A stretch of 64,000 nt of DNA from Bordetella genomosp. 5 (GCF_002261475.1 NZ_NEVN01000001.1:248001-312000), one strand, 5' to 3'; positions 1 to 9,764 are shown, counted from the first letter of the stretch. Made by a program: numbers and translations. Notes: generated by a model from the sequence alone, not told the origin.

Positions 1-999
1 GTGCCGCACCTGCGGGTCCTCGAACATTTGCGGCACGGAATAGACCGGACCGGCGGGCACGCCCGCGTCATTGAGCAGCGTCACCCAATGGTCCACGTCA
101 GCGTTCAGGAACATGGCCTGGATTTCCCGGGTCAGCCGTTGGCGGTTGGCCACGCGCAGCTTTTCGGTCGCGAACTCTGGGTCCGACTCCCAGTCGCGCC
201 GCTCGAGCGCGGCGCAGAAGCGCTTCCAGTTGCCTTCGCCCGCGGCGCCCAGGTTGAACATGCCGTCTTTGGCGTGGAACAGGCCCATGGGGCTGCTGGT
301 CGGGTGATCGTTGCCTTCCTGGCAGGGGACGTCGCCGTCGTTCAGATACCGCGCCGCCTGGAAGTCCATCATGGCGATCTGCGAATGCAGCAGCGAAGCG
401 TGGACCCACTGGCCCTGGCCGGATTGTTCGCGTTCCAGTAGCGCGGTCAGAATGCCCAGCGCCGCATACAGGCCGGTGCTGGAATCGGCAACCGCCAGGC
501 CGGCACGCATCGGCCCCTGGCCGGGCATGCCGGTGACCGACATCAGTCCGCCCATGCCCTGGATGATCTGGTCGAAGCCCGGCCGGCCCGAGTAGGGGCC
601 GGTCTGGCCGTATCCGGAGATGCTGGCGAGGATCAGCCGGGGGTTGAGCCGGCGCAGCGATTCATAGTCGACGCCCAGCCGGTGTTTGACGTCCGGACGC
701 CAGTTCTCGACCACCACGTCGGCCTCCGTAGCAAGGCGCCTGAATACTTCAAGACCTTCCGGCGTTTTCAGGTTGAGGGTCAGCGAGCGTTTGTTGCGGT
801 TCAGGTTCTGGAAGTCACCGCTCCAGCGGTCGGCCGCGAACATGGCCTCGTTGGGATCGACGCCTGGTGGAGGCTCTATCCGGATCACGTCAGCGCCGAA
901 GTCGGCGAGCATGCGCACGCAGGTGGGGCCGGCCCGCACGCGGGAGAGGTCTAGCACGCGGAAGCGTCGCAAGGCTGGCGAGGCGGAGAGTGGTGGCAT
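1..999 (-). CDS. CaiB/BaiF family III CoA-transferase (C-terminus beyond window)
   Basis: The minus-strand frame starts at the ATG complementary to 997-999 and stays open to the window edge, so 333 codons are visible of the roughly 390-400 usual for the family. The N-terminus (LDLSRVRAGPTCVRMLADFGADVI, residues about 16-39) is the CoA-transferase III signature, and Asp172 in GLAVADSSTGLYAALGIL is the family's catalytic aspartate. Members move CoA from a donor acyl-CoA to a carboxylic acid. Its start lies 10 bp after the amidase stop, so the two are probably one operon. The substrate cannot be read from the sequence. The 3' end is missing only because the window ends. Confidence 0.9.
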   Translation of the reverse strand, partial: MPPLSASPALRRFRVLDLSRVRAGPTCVRMLADFGADVIRIEPPPGVDPNEAMFAADRWSGDFQNLNRNKRSLTLNLKTPEGLEVFRRLATEADVVVENWRPDVKHRLGVDYESLRRLNPRLILASISGYGQTGPYSGRPGFDQIIQGMGGLMSVTGMPGQGPMRAGLAVADSSTGLYAALGILTALLEREQSGQGQWVHASLLHSQIAMMDFQAARYLNDGDVPCQEGNDHPTSSPMGLFHAKDGMFNLGAAGEGNWKRFCAALERRDWESDPEFATEKLRVANRQRLTREIQAMFLNADVDHWVTLLNDAGVPAGPVYSVPQMFEDPQVRH

Positions 1000-1009
1000 G
1001 GTCTCGGCT

Positions 1010-2395
1010 TCAAAGAGAAGAGGGAAGGAAAGAAGCGGCGTGCGGACGCGCCTGCTCCACGTGGCGGGCGAATGCGAGCAGGCGGGCTTCCTGTCCAGGA
1101 CGGGCGATCGCCTGGATGCTGATGGGGCGCTTGCGGCCATCCAGGCCGATGGGCAGAACGATGGCGGGCAGGCCCAGGTAATTGACGAAGGACATCCAGC
1201 AGAACATGTCCAGCAGCCGGCGCGGATCGAAAGCCTCGCCGCCCGTCAGAACTTGGGACCAGTCCGGCACGCCGCGTGGCAGCGCCGGCGTCAGGAGCAG
1301 GTCGGCGCCGCGCAGCGCCTGCGCGAGGAACTGGCGGACATGGGCGCCGCGCTGGCGCTGCGCATCGAGATACCAGACGGCCGGCAGCGCCGCGCCCGCC
1401 AGCGCCACCGTGCGCGTGAGGGGAGTCAGCGGGGGCGCCTCTTCGCGCAAGGCGGCCTGGTGGGTGGCGGCGGCCTCGGCGTGCAGCAGGGTGTCCGCGA
1501 GTCGGCTCCAGGTCGGCAGGCCGGCCAGCGCGACGGTCGCTTGCGCTGTGCCGGGCGGCAATGCGTCCACCAAACGTTGAAGGGCATCGCCGACCTCGGC
1601 GTCCAGCTGCACGGCGGGATTCGGATGCTCCCAGCAGGCGGTGACGCGCCAATCGATTTTCCCGGGTGGGCTTGCCAGAGCGCCGGCGCCTTGCGGAAAC
1701 AGCCGCCGCGCCTGGGCCGGGGCGACCAGGTTTTCGAGAATCAGAGCGGCATCGGCCGCATCGCGGGCGAGAATGCCCGCGGTGTCCAGACTGGGCGCCA
1801 GCGGCGCGATGCCGTGCGCGGGCAGCAAGCCTTTCGTGGGCTTGAGTCCCAGGATGCCGCAGGTGGCGGCGGGAATGCGCACCGATCCGGCGGTGTCGGT
1901 GCCCAGCGACCCATAGCACAGGCCGGCGGCCACCGCGACCGCCGAACCGCTGGATGAGCCGCCCACGGCCGCCCGCGTATCCACCGGGTTCAGGGGCAAG
2001 GGGTAGTGCGGATTCTCTCCGGTCGCGCCGCAAGCATGTTCCGCCATGGCCAGCGCGGCCAGCGGCTGGCTGCCCGCGGCGTCCAGGCGGCGGATCAGCG
2101 TCGCCGCCGTCGCGGACGGCGGGCCGGCATTCAGAGCGGGATCCGTGCCGCGGCCGGGAGCGCGGCCGCGCAGCATGAAGATGTCTTTGTGGGCCAGGCC
2201 CACGCCAGCCAGAGGCAGCGCGAGCCCGGGCAGGGACGCGGGCGGGTCGAACACCGCCGTCGCACTGTGCAGAGGATTCGCGGCGAATGCCGCGTGCTGC
2301 CGCGCCAGCGCGTCCTTCAGGCCGACATCGCCGCGCAGCAGGGCGCCGCGCAGGGCCGCGATTCCATCGGGCAGTCCAGCCGGGGTCATCGCCAC
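1010..2395 (-). CDS. Amidase signature family hydrolase
   Basis: This 461-residue protein has the full amidase signature: Lys70 (HKD), the Gly/Ser-rich GGSSSGS at 145-151 and the nucleophile region DTAGSVR with Ser171, giving the Ser-Ser-Lys triad. The family hydrolyses amides, including the GatA, AtzF/AtzE and malonamidase types. The start overlaps the small upstream ORF by 10 bp, which suggests translational coupling. A CoA-transferase follows at 10 bp. The neighbours suggest that an amide is hydrolysed to an acid that is then activated to a CoA thioester, but this is inference and the substrate is unknown. Confidence 0.92.
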   Translation of the reverse strand: MAMTPAGLPDGIAALRGALLRGDVGLKDALARQHAAFAANPLHSATAVFDPPASLPGLALPLAGVGLAHKDIFMLRGRAPGRGTDPALNAGPPSATAATLIRRLDAAGSQPLAALAMAEHACGATGENPHYPLPLNPVDTRAAVGGSSSGSAVAVAAGLCYGSLGTDTAGSVRIPAATCGILGLKPTKGLLPAHGIAPLAPSLDTAGILARDAADAALILENLVAPAQARRLFPQGAGALASPPGKIDWRVTACWEHPNPAVQLDAEVGDALQRLVDALPPGTAQATVALAGLPTWSRLADTLLHAEAAATHQAALREEAPPLTPLTRTVALAGAALPAVWYLDAQRQRGAHVRQFLAQALRGADLLLTPALPRGVPDWSQVLTGGEAFDPRRLLDMFCWMSFVNYLGLPAIVLPIGLDGRKRPISIQAIARPGQEARLLAFARHVEQARPHAASFLPSSL

Positions 2396-2571
2396 GCCTC
2401 CTGTCGGCGGAGTGGGGGCGCGAGCCGCGCGAGGGTCTTGGCCGCGCCGCGCACCTGGGGCTCGGTTGCGGAGATGCCTTGCCGCGCGAGCAGCTCGCGC
2501 ACGCTTAGCACCCAGGGCAGCACATCGGCTCGTGGATCCGGCGTTGGCTCGGCTTTGTCGTGGATGCCCAT
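2386..2571 (-). CDS. Small GatC/AtzG-like protein coupled to the amidase
   Basis: This is a 61-residue ORF whose 3' end overlaps the amidase start by 10 bp. It begins just inside the AT-rich divergent promoter region. Its sequence (VLSVRELLARQGISATEPQVRGAAKTLARLAPPL) looks like two short amphipathic helices. Small subunits of this size and gene position (GatC for GatA, AtzG for AtzE) are known to wrap around amidase-signature enzymes. The similarity is positional and in general composition. I do not see a diagnostic motif, so the family assignment is tentative, although the coupled overlap favours a real gene. Confidence 0.5.
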   Translation of the reverse strand: MGIHDKAEPTPDPRADVLPWVLSVRELLARQGISATEPQVRGAAKTLARLAPPLRRQEAWR

Positions 2572-2602
2572 GCCACCCTCAGTTGGTATTATTTAAACCT
2601 TC

Positions 2603-2616
2603 ATAAATATATTTAT
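2603..2616. promoter_or_regulatory. 14-bp perfect AT palindrome between divergent genes
   Basis: ATAAATATATTTAT is a perfect palindrome in the 90-bp AT-rich gap between the amidase-operon start and the GntR/FCD regulator gene. It is the obvious candidate operator for that regulator or the overlap of two divergent -10 regions. The surrounding DNA is far more AT-rich than the rest of the window. Confidence 0.4.
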
Positions 2617-2663
2617 AGAACAAGGGATAATTTGCAGCAACACAATTTTTATACGTGGAAACC

Positions 2664-3326
2664 ATGAAAGTCAGTGAGCGCATCCGCCTGGCCGTCGAGG
2701 ACGACATCCGCGCCGGTGTCTTGAAACCCGGCGACCCGATAGACGAGCAGGCACTTGTCGCGCGCTTCGGCGTATCACGCACCCCGGTGCGCGAAGCGTT
2801 AATCCAGTTGAAAGTGCAGGGCATGCTTGAAAGCCAGCCGCGCAATGGCATGGCGGTGGCGCGGATGGACGTGCAGGAGCTGCTGGCGATCTGGGAGCTG
2901 ATGGCCGAGATGGAAGGCGTATGCACGCGGATGGCCTGTCAGCGCATGTCGGACGAAGAGCGCCAGGAACTGGCGCGCATTCATCGCGATGCGGCGGGGC
3001 TGGTGGATGCCGACGACGCGGAAGGGTGGCGCGAGGCCAATCATGCGTTCCACGAAGTGCTCTATCGCGGATGCCGCAACCGTTATCTGAGGCAGGAGCT
3101 CTTGAGCCTGCGCACGCGCACGGGCGCCTACCTGCGGCACGCGTTCAGCGCGGTGGGGCGGGTGCGCGCCTCATACGAGCAACACGGCGAACTGCTCGAG
3201 GCGATCCTGGCCCACGACCCGGAACGCGCCCATCGGATGATGATGCGTCACATCAGCCTGGCCCAGGGCGCCAAGGGCCTGGCCGACTTCCTGATCAATC
3301 TGCCGCGCTCGATGGTCAAAAGCTGA
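2664..3326 (+). CDS. GntR family transcriptional regulator, FCD subfamily
   Basis: The N-terminal winged helix-turn-helix is visible (VSERIRLAVEDDIRAGVLKPGDPIDEQALVARFGVSRTPVREALIQL, about residues 3-50), followed by an all-helical FCD effector domain of about 150 residues with conserved Asp and His residues for metal or carboxylate binding. Length (220 aa) is typical. I chose ATG 2664, which has GGAA just upstream. A GTG at 2655, three codons earlier, is the alternative. It is divergent from the amidase/CoA-transferase genes, and such regulators commonly repress the adjacent operon until an organic acid binds. That target is inferred. Confidence 0.88.
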   Translation: MKVSERIRLAVEDDIRAGVLKPGDPIDEQALVARFGVSRTPVREALIQLKVQGMLESQPRNGMAVARMDVQELLAIWELMAEMEGVCTRMACQRMSDEERQELARIHRDAAGLVDADDAEGWREANHAFHEVLYRGCRNRYLRQELLSLRTRTGAYLRHAFSAVGRVRASYEQHGELLEAILAHDPERAHRMMMRHISLAQGAKGLADFLINLPRSMVKS

Positions 3327-3386
3327 GGGGCGGGCGTCTGTCGGCTCATCGCTGTCCGATCGCCCGCGCCGGCACGGCCCGCCGCC

Positions 3387-5162
3387 TTATCCGATCTGCG
3401 GCACGAGCGTGGCGTCCAGCGGCGCCGGCGCCGCCAGGCGCACCCGATAGGCGCGCAGCTCGTCGCGCCGGAACACATGCACCATGACGCGGTCGCCGGC
3501 TCGGTATTGCGCCAGCAGCGTGTCCAGACCCGCGGGCGCTTCTACCTTGAGGCCGTCGATGGCCACCAGCACGTCGCCCGCCGACAGGCCGCCCTTGTGC
3601 GCGGCGCCGCCCTCGAACACCGTGGCCAGCGCGAGCGCATCGCCCTGTTTGCGCGTGCGCACGTCGAGCGACGGAATGTTCAGGCCGGCCTTGAACTGCA
3701 GGGCGTAACCCTGCGCGGACAGCAGCTCGGTCAGCGGCACGTCGGCCGTGCCATAGGCGTAACGCTGGATGAAGCGGCGGGTGTCGACGCCCGTGGCTTC
3801 CTGGATCAGGGCAGGCAGGCCATCCTCGGCCAGCCCGTGCGCGCGTCCTTGGTAGAAATCGCGGCCGAATCGCTGCCACAGCAGGCGCATCGCGTCGTCG
3901 AGCGAGCGCGTGCCGCCGGACTCCTGGCGGATCAGCAGATCCAGGCCCAGCGCGACCAGCGAGCCCTTCGTGTAGTAGCTCACCAGGGCGTTCGGCGAAT
4001 TCTCGTCCTGCTTGTAGTAGCGGGTCCAGGCATCGAACGAGCTCTCGGCCACCGATTGCTTGTGCCGGCCGGGGCTGCGCAGCACGCCCGAAATGGTCTT
4101 GGCCACCAGGCGCAAATAATCGGTCTGCGTGATGGCCTGGGCGCGCAGCAACAGCAGATCGTCGTAATAGGACGTGAAGCCCTCGAACACCCACAGGAGG
4201 CGGGTGAGATCGGGCGACTGCAGGTTGTACGGCACGAACGCCGCGGGCTTGATGCGCTTGACGTTCCAGGTGTGAAAGTACTCGTGGCTCACCAGTCCGA
4301 GAAACTGCCGATAGCCTTCGCCCTGGCCGGTCTGGCCCTGCACCGGCAGATCCTTGCGGGAGGTCATGAGCGCGGTGCTGGCGCGATGCTCGAGGCCACC
4401 GTATCCGTCGCCGGTCACCATGGTCATGAACACGTAGCGGTCGCTGCTGTCCAGGAACGGCGCGCGGCGCGTGCGCGGCTCGAAAAACTCGATCTGGGTC
4501 GCGCAGATTTTCTGCACGTCGTCGGCGATGCGGGCGAGGTCCAGGCGCGGTGCCACGCCGGTGAACACCAGCTCGTGTTCGGCGCCATGCGCCGTGAAGC
4601 TCACCACCTGCGGCGTACCCATCTCCACGGGATGGTCGATCAACGCGTCGTAATCGGGGGCGCGATAGCGGCCGAAGCCGTGGCGCCGGGCCGCGCCGGC
4701 CATGCCGCGCGCTTCGGGCAGGCTGGTGTAGACCTTCCAGTCCAGGCCGGCCGGCGGCACCAGGTCGAGCACGCAGGGCTGGTCGTCCTGGCCATGCACC
4801 CGCAGGAATACGCTCGTGCCATTGAAGAAGCCGTGGGTTTCGTCCAGATGCGCGCCGCGCACGGATAGGTCCCAGGCATACACCGTGTAGCTCAGCTCCA
4901 GCGCGCCGGCGGCGGGCGCCGCCTGCCAGGTGTGGTTGTCGAGCTTTTGCAGCGCCACGGGGCGGCCGCCCGCGCGGGCCGTGATCGTCTCGATCTGGCG
5001 CGAGAAATCGCGCACGAGATAGCTGCCCGGGATCCAGGCAGGCAAGGAGAAAATCTGACCATCGCCCGCGGGCGCGGCGACCGTCAGGGTAATCCGGTAG
5101 CGATGACCTGCCAGGTCATGGGGCTCGAGGCGGTAAATTACGGGTGCGTCGTTCATCCGCAT
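3387..5162 (-). CDS. M61 family glycyl aminopeptidase with C-terminal PDZ domain
   Basis: The 591-residue protein has an N-terminal beta-rich M61 domain, the zinc motif HEYFH in [17 protein letters not shown] (about residue 290), and a C-terminal PDZ domain (about 470-575, [13 protein letters not shown]). This is the usual architecture of the M61 peptidases that release N-terminal glycine or alanine. No signal peptide is visible, so it is probably cytoplasmic. An in-frame ATG two codons downstream (5156) is an equally possible start. It is divergent from the enoyl-CoA hydratase gene with only about 34 bp between the starts. Confidence 0.9.
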   Translation of the reverse strand: MRMNDAPVIYRLEPHDLAGHRYRITLTVAAPAGDGQIFSLPAWIPGSYLVRDFSRQIETITARAGGRPVALQKLDNHTWQAAPAAGALELSYTVYAWDLSVRGAHLDETHGFFNGTSVFLRVHGQDDQPCVLDLVPPAGLDWKVYTSLPEARGMAGAARRHGFGRYRAPDYDALIDHPVEMGTPQVVSFTAHGAEHELVFTGVAPRLDLARIADDVQKICATQIEFFEPRTRRAPFLDSSDRYVFMTMVTGDGYGGLEHRASTALMTSRKDLPVQGQTGQGEGYRQFLGLVSHEYFHTWNVKRIKPAAFVPYNLQSPDLTRLLWVFEGFTSYYDDLLLLRAQAITQTDYLRLVAKTISGVLRSPGRHKQSVAESSFDAWTRYYKQDENSPNALVSYYTKGSLVALGLDLLIRQESGGTRSLDDAMRLLWQRFGRDFYQGRAHGLAEDGLPALIQEATGVDTRRFIQRYAYGTADVPLTELLSAQGYALQFKAGLNIPSLDVRTRKQGDALALATVFEGGAAHKGGLSAGDVLVAIDGLKVEAPAGLDTLLAQYRAGDRVMVHVFRRDELRAYRVRLAAPAPLDATLVPQIG

Positions 5163-5196
5163 ATCTTATTTCATACCTTTCACCGGAGACATTCTT

Positions 5197-5973
5197 ATGA
5201 GCGAGTCGTTTGTGCTGGTCGAGACCCGGGGGCGTGTCGGCCTGCTGACACTGAACCGGCCCAAGGCACTCAACGCCCTGAACGATCAGCTCATGGATGA
5301 GCTGGGCGCCGCGCTGCTGGCCTTCGAAAACGACGCCGACATCGGCGCCATCGTGATCACCGGCAGCGAGAAGGCCTTCGCCGCGGGCGCCGACATCGGT
5401 GCCATGAAAAGCTGGACGTACATGGACGTCTACGGCAGCGAATACATCACGCGCAACTGGGAAACCCTCAAGCGCGTGCGCAAGCCGGTCATCGCAGCGG
5501 TGGCGGGCTACGCCCTGGGCGGTGGCTGCGAGCTCGCGATGATGTGCGACATCATCATCGCCGCCGACAGTGCCCGCTTCGGCCAGCCCGAGATCAAGCT
5601 GGGCGTGATTCCCGGCGCGGGCGGCACGCAGCGCCTGCCGCGCGCGGTGGGCAAGGCCAAGGCCATGGACCTCGTGCTCACGGCCCGCATGATGAATGCC
5701 GACGAAGCCGAGCGCGCCGGCCTGGTCTCGCGCGTGGTCGCGGCCGACAAGCTGCTCGACGAAGCGCTGGACGCCGCCACCGTGATCGCGTCGATGTCGC
5801 TGCCCTCGGTCATGCTGGCCAAGGAGTGCGTCAATCGCGCCTACGAGGTGCCGCTCAACGAAGGCCTGCTGTTCGAGCGCCGCGTGTTCCATTCGCTGTT
5901 CGCCACCGAAGACCAAAAAGAGGGCATGGCCGCGTTCACCGAGAAGCGCAAGCCGGAGTTCAAGCACCGCTGA
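5197..5973 (+). CDS. Enoyl-CoA hydratase (crotonase)
   Basis: This 258-residue crotonase keeps both catalytic glutamates: Glu112 in [11 protein letters not shown] and Glu132 in [16 protein letters not shown]. It should therefore hydrate 2-enoyl-CoA to 3-hydroxyacyl-CoA in beta-oxidation or a related route. The oxyanion-hole loop [10 protein letters not shown] is also intact. A good ribosome site (CGGAGA) precedes ATG 5197. It stands alone on its strand and is followed by an intrinsic terminator at 6077-6109. Confidence 0.93.
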   Translation: MSESFVLVETRGRVGLLTLNRPKALNALNDQLMDELGAALLAFENDADIGAIVITGSEKAFAAGADIGAMKSWTYMDVYGSEYITRNWETLKRVRKPVIAAVAGYALGGGCELAMMCDIIIAADSARFGQPEIKLGVIPGAGGTQRLPRAVGKAKAMDLVLTARMMNADEAERAGLVSRVVAADKLLDEALDAATVIASMSLPSVMLAKECVNRAYEVPLNEGLLFERRVFHSLFATEDQKEGMAAFTEKRKPEFKHR

Positions 5974-6076
5974 GCGCCGTGCGGCGCGCGGCTCTCAGGC
6001 GTCGCCAACGGTAGGTTTCTGTTGATTCTGGTCATGCTTGTCATGGCTGGTAGCAGTGCATTGCCCCGTTTTTCTT

Positions 6077-6109
6077 ACCGCCGTACCGGCTCGCCGGACG
6101 GCGGTTTTT
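6077..6109 (+). terminator. Intrinsic terminator after enoyl-CoA hydratase
   Basis: ACCGCCGT (6077-6084) pairs with ACGGCGGT (6098-6105) around a 13-nt loop that can itself pair, and five Ts follow. It lies 100 bp after the hydratase stop in a 360-bp gap. The remainder of the gap holds the promoter region of the DUF1254 gene, in which I see no convincing -35/-10 pair. Confidence 0.75.
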
Positions 6110-6333
6110 CATTCTGGCCCGCTGCCGGGAACGCGGGTTGCTAACGACTCGCCGCTTGTCCCTCCCGGGTTGCCCGTTGAAACCTTTGCATTGCACTCTG
6201 TTGCACGCGGCGCGCCTATGCTGAGTGGGCAATCTGGCAGTCGCCACCTCGTGACGCGCGTAGAAGCCTGAATGCTGCATCGCGCCCGCGCCGGCGGCTC
6301 GAACGTACCGACAACACCAACAAGGAGCTTCAC

Positions 6334-7839
6334 ATGCGTACCCGAGCAACCCCCGCCCGCCTGCGCTGGCAAGTCGTCCTGATGGCGGGAGCGTTGTCCG
6401 CCGGTCTGGCTTGCACCGCAACGGCACAAACGCCGTCGCCCCAGCCCACCCTGCGGCTGGTGTCCGAAACCCCGTATCCGGCGCAACCCGGCACTACCGC
6501 GGTCGCGAGCCCGCTGTCGGCCGAAGAGCTGCGCGATCTCGCCATCGACGCCTACGTCTATGCCTATCCGATGGTGCTCATGGAAATGACGCGCCGTCAC
6601 GCCACCAATGTGCAGAGCCCGATCGCCGGCCGCGCGCCGATGAACCAGTTCGGTCACCGCACGGCGTTCCCCGATGCGAAGAGCACCGACGTGGTCTGGC
6701 CCAGCACCGACACGCTGCACTCCAGCCTCTGGTACGACGTGTCGCGCGAGCCGCTGATCGTGCGCGTGCCGGACGCCGGCAACCGCTACGTGCTGCTCAA
6801 CCTGATCGACATGTGGACCGATTCGTTCGCGTCGCGCGGCACGCGCACCAACGGCAAGGGTGCGCAGACCTTCGCGATCGTCGGTCCCAATTGGCAGGGC
6901 ACGCTGCCCGCCGGCGTCGACATGATCCGCAGCCCGACCTCGTGGGGCTGGGTGCTCGGCCGCGTGCAGGCCGGTGGCACCGCCGACTATCAGGCGGTCA
7001 ACGAATTCCAGGCGGGCCTCGCGGCCGTGCCGCTGTCGCAGTGGGGCAAGAGCTACGGCTTCGTGTCGGGCGGTCCCGTCAATCCGGCCTGGAACGGTCA
7101 GGGCACGCCGGCCGAACAGGTCGCCGCGCTCGACGCCGCCTCGTACTTCACGCTGTTCGCCGACCTGGTTCGCTCGAACCCGCCGCATGCCAACGACTAC
7201 CCGATCCTCGACCGCCTGCGTCGCGCCGGCATCGGTGGCTCGCAGCCGTTCATGTTCAATCGCCTCGACCCCGCCGTGCAGCAGGCCCTGGCCGAAGCCA
7301 AGCCGGTGGCCGGTCGCCGCATCGCCGACGCAGTCCATACGCTGGCCGATCAATCGGACAATGGCTGGGTGACCGTGCGTAGCGGCATCGGCACGTACGG
7401 CACCGACTATGTCCGTCGCGCCGCCGTGGCGTATGCCGGTCTGGGCGCCGCCACGCCGGAAGACGTGCTCTACCCCGTGACCTGGGTCGACAACAAGGGC
7501 CGCGTGCTCGAAAGCGGCAAGGACTACAAGCTGCACTTCGAGAAGGACCAGCTGCCGCCGGTCGACGCTTTCTGGTCGCTCACGCTGTACGACGCGCGCC
7601 AGGGCTTCGCCGACAACACGGCCAACCGCTACTCGCTGCGCAGCACCGACCCGCTCAAGTACAACTCCGATGGTTCGCTTGATATCTATATCCAGCGCGA
7701 CTATCCGGGTGACAGCAAGGCCAGCAACTGGCTTCCGGCGCCGCGCGAAGGCAACCAGATGCTGAACCTGCGCCTGTACGCTCCGCGTGACATCGCCCTC
7801 GACGGCAAGTGGGTTCCGCCCGCCGTGGTGCGTGACTGA
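6334..7839 (+). CDS. Exported DUF1254/DUF1214 domain protein
   Basis: The protein has 501 residues. A cleavable signal peptide (about 1-31, ending ACTATA-Q) is followed by a DUF1254 domain (DAYVYAYPMVLMEM, about residues 70-200) and a C-terminal DUF1214 domain (LPPVDAFWSLTLYDARQGF to LRLYAPR, about 405-490). The two domains commonly occur together in secreted bacterial proteins of unknown reaction. AAGGAG lies 8 bp upstream of the ATG. It is monocistronic, with its own terminator at 7879. I can assign location (periplasm) but not function. Confidence 0.9.
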   Translation: MRTRATPARLRWQVVLMAGALSAGLACTATAQTPSPQPTLRLVSETPYPAQPGTTAVASPLSAEELRDLAIDAYVYAYPMVLMEMTRRHATNVQSPIAGRAPMNQFGHRTAFPDAKSTDVVWPSTDTLHSSLWYDVSREPLIVRVPDAGNRYVLLNLIDMWTDSFASRGTRTNGKGAQTFAIVGPNWQGTLPAGVDMIRSPTSWGWVLGRVQAGGTADYQAVNEFQAGLAAVPLSQWGKSYGFVSGGPVNPAWNGQGTPAEQVAALDAASYFTLFADLVRSNPPHANDYPILDRLRRAGIGGSQPFMFNRLDPAVQQALAEAKPVAGRRIADAVHTLADQSDNGWVTVRSGIGTYGTDYVRRAAVAYAGLGAATPEDVLYPVTWVDNKGRVLESGKDYKLHFEKDQLPPVDAFWSLTLYDARQGFADNTANRYSLRSTDPLKYNSDGSLDIYIQRDYPGDSKASNWLPAPREGNQMLNLRLYAPRDIALDGKWVPPAVVRD

Positions 7840-7878
7840 TCAGCAGTCCAGCGCATGCCAAGACATGCGTTCTTCCAG

Positions 7879-7905
7879 CCCCGCCTTCATGGCGGGGTTT
7901 TTTTT
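7879..7905 (+). terminator. Intrinsic terminator after DUF1254 gene
   Basis: CCCCGCC (7879-7885) and GGCGGGG (7891-7897) form a 7-bp stem with a 5-nt loop followed by eight Ts, 40 bp after the stop codon. Confidence 0.9.
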
Positions 7906-8020
7906 GTCGTAGCGGGCGGGTTGCCGGCTTGCCGCCGAGTTGAGTTCCGTACGCCGGAAATCGACGCAAAATGGGGTCGGAAACGTTGTTGCTTGCACTC
8001 GCCACGGCCTGCTTTCCGAT

Positions 8021-8050
8021 TTGTCGACGCTATCGTTTTCGGGATATACT
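8021..8050 (+). promoter_or_regulatory. Candidate sigma-70 promoter of the ATP synthase operon
   Basis: TTGTCG (8021-8026) and TATACT (8045-8050) are separated by 18 bp. They lie about 350 bp upstream of atpI in the 557-bp gap after the DUF1254 gene. No gene is supported in the rest of the gap, so the operon would have a long untranslated leader if this site is used. The call rests on sequence match only. Confidence 0.45.
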
Positions 8051-8396
8051 CTGCGGGTTTGACGCATGCGGGATAACACGTGGCTGAATGCCGCGCCGCG
8101 GCGACCATCGCGATTTTTCGCGGTTTGGCAGACCTGAATCAACCCAGCGACCTGACTCCTGAGAGGCGGTGCAGAAAAGCGGCGCAGAAAAGCGTCGCAG
8201 AAGCACCGGCTTCCGATTTCCAGAGTTGCCGTTTTCATCGAAGTTCCCTGCGCGAGTGTCCGGCAATCAGATTGCCTGTCTTGCGTGGCCGACCCGGCGA
8301 AAACGGCCCTTCGGAAGGGGAGGAGCGCGCCGGAATTTGGGAAGCAAGCCCGGTGGATGCCGGTGTCCGGTATCTAGATAGGGGCAGGAAAGCCGA

Positions 8397-8813
8397 ATGC
8401 AAGAGGGTTTGGTACTTACCGACGCGGACCGCGCAGCGATCAATGCGCGGGCGTGCCGGGAACTCTTGATGGCCGTCGCAGCGCAAGGTGCCATGGGTCT
8501 TGCAGCGGCAGCAATCGCGGGGATTGTTGCGGGGACGACGGCTGGCGTGTCGGCGTTGCTGGGAGCGGGGGCGTATTTCTTGCCCAATGCATTGTTTGCA
8601 TTGCGCTTGCTGGTGAATGTCGTCAGGTCGGTCCGGCCGAATCCTGTTGCTTTCTTCCTGGGTGAAATGATCAAGCTCGTCATGACGGCACTGCTGTTGT
8701 GGCTGATCTGGTACCTCACGCACGAATGGCTCGTCTGGCCCGCCGTGCTGCTGGGGTTGATCCTGACACTCAAGGGATATCTCCTGCTGTTGATGTTCCG
8801 CAAGCTGTCATAG
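8397..8813 (+). CDS. atpI: ATP synthase protein I
   Basis: This 138-residue membrane protein has four predicted transmembrane segments (about 25-48, 52-72, 85-105 and 112-132) and is first in the ATP synthase operon, the standard place for AtpI. AtpI helps assemble the c-ring and is not part of the mature enzyme. The sequence is poorly conserved in the family, so operon position carries much of the call. GEMIKLVMTALLL is the typical third-segment region. Confidence 0.9.
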   Translation: MQEGLVLTDADRAAINARACRELLMAVAAQGAMGLAAAAIAGIVAGTTAGVSALLGAGAYFLPNALFALRLLVNVVRSVRPNPVAFFLGEMIKLVMTALLLWLIWYLTHEWLVWPAVLLGLILTLKGYLLLLMFRKLS

Positions 8814-8882
8814 CGCAATTAACAATCGTGCATCAGCCGGGCCGCAAGGGCCGGTGCACAAGCAAACAGGGTAGGATTTCAC

Positions 8883-9764
8883 ATGGCTGCAGCCAGTGGC
8901 GCGTCGCCTCAGTCCGAGTACATTCAGCACCATTTGGTGCACCTGAATAACCTGGGCGAGAAGCAAAGCATCATCGCCCAGTTCGACGTCATCAACTATG
9001 ACTCGTTGTTCTGGTCGATCCTGATGGGTCTGATCGTCATCACGTTCCTGTGGATGGCCGCGCGCCGTGCCACGGCCGGCGTGCCGGGCCGCTTCCAGGC
9101 GTTCGTCGAGATGATCGTCGACATGGTCGATGACCAGGCCAAGGGCATCGTGCACAACGCCAAGAGCCGCCTGTTCGTGGCGCCGCTCGCCCTGACCGTC
9201 TTCCTCTGGATCGTTCTGATGAACGCGCTCGACCTGCTGCCGGTCGATCTGATGCCCTCGATCTGGCGTCTGACCGGCCTGGGCGCCGAGCACGGCGATC
9301 CGATGTACTACCACCGCATTCTCCCCACCGCCGACCTGAACGTGCCCATGGGCATGGCGCTGGGCGTGCTGCTCCTGATGTTCTATTACGGCATCAAGAT
9401 CAAGCACCCGGGTGGCTTCATCAAAGAATTGTTCACGGCCCCGTTCCACGCTCACGGCATTGGCGCCGTGGCACTGGCTCCGTTCAACCTGCTCCTGAAC
9501 CTCATCGAGTACGCCGCCAAGTCGGTTTCGCTGGGCATGCGGTTGTTCGGCAACATGTTCGCCGGTGAACTGGTTTTCATGCTGATCGCGCTGCTGGGCG
9601 GCGCCTGGACAGGCTTCAACGCGAGCAGCATCGGTTTGGGCATTGGGCACGTGTTGGCCGGTTCGGTGTGGGCGATCTTCCACATCATGATCGTGCTGCT
9701 GCAGGCTTTCATCTTCATGATGCTGACGCTGGTGTACATCGGCCAGGCACACGAAGGGCATTGA
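8883..9764 (+). CDS. atpB: F1Fo ATP synthase subunit a
   Basis: This 293-residue integral membrane protein carries the proton half-channels of Fo. The essential arginine is visible as Arg220 in [19 protein letters not shown], and the C-terminal helix contains the conserved [17 protein letters not shown]. Five to six membrane segments are evident. GTAGGATTTCAC precedes the ATG. It works with the c-ring encoded by the next gene. Confidence 0.98.
   Translation: MAAASGASPQSEYIQHHLVHLNNLGEKQSIIAQFDVINYDSLFWSILMGLIVITFLWMAARRATAGVPGRFQAFVEMIVDMVDDQAKGIVHNAKSRLFVAPLALTVFLWIVLMNALDLLPVDLMPSIWRLTGLGAEHGDPMYYHRILPTADLNVPMGMALGVLLLMFYYGIKIKHPGGFIKELFTAPFHAHGIGAVALAPFNLLLNLIEYAAKSVSLGMRLFGNMFAGELVFMLIALLGGAWTGFNASSIGLGIGHVLAGSVWAIFHIMIVLLQAFIFMMLTLVYIGQAHEGH

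Noticed and set aside
3346-4868. Long shadow ORFs on both strands across the M61 gene
   Set aside because: High GC leaves shadow frames open. Only the M61 frame has a zinc motif, a PDZ domain and normal codon use.
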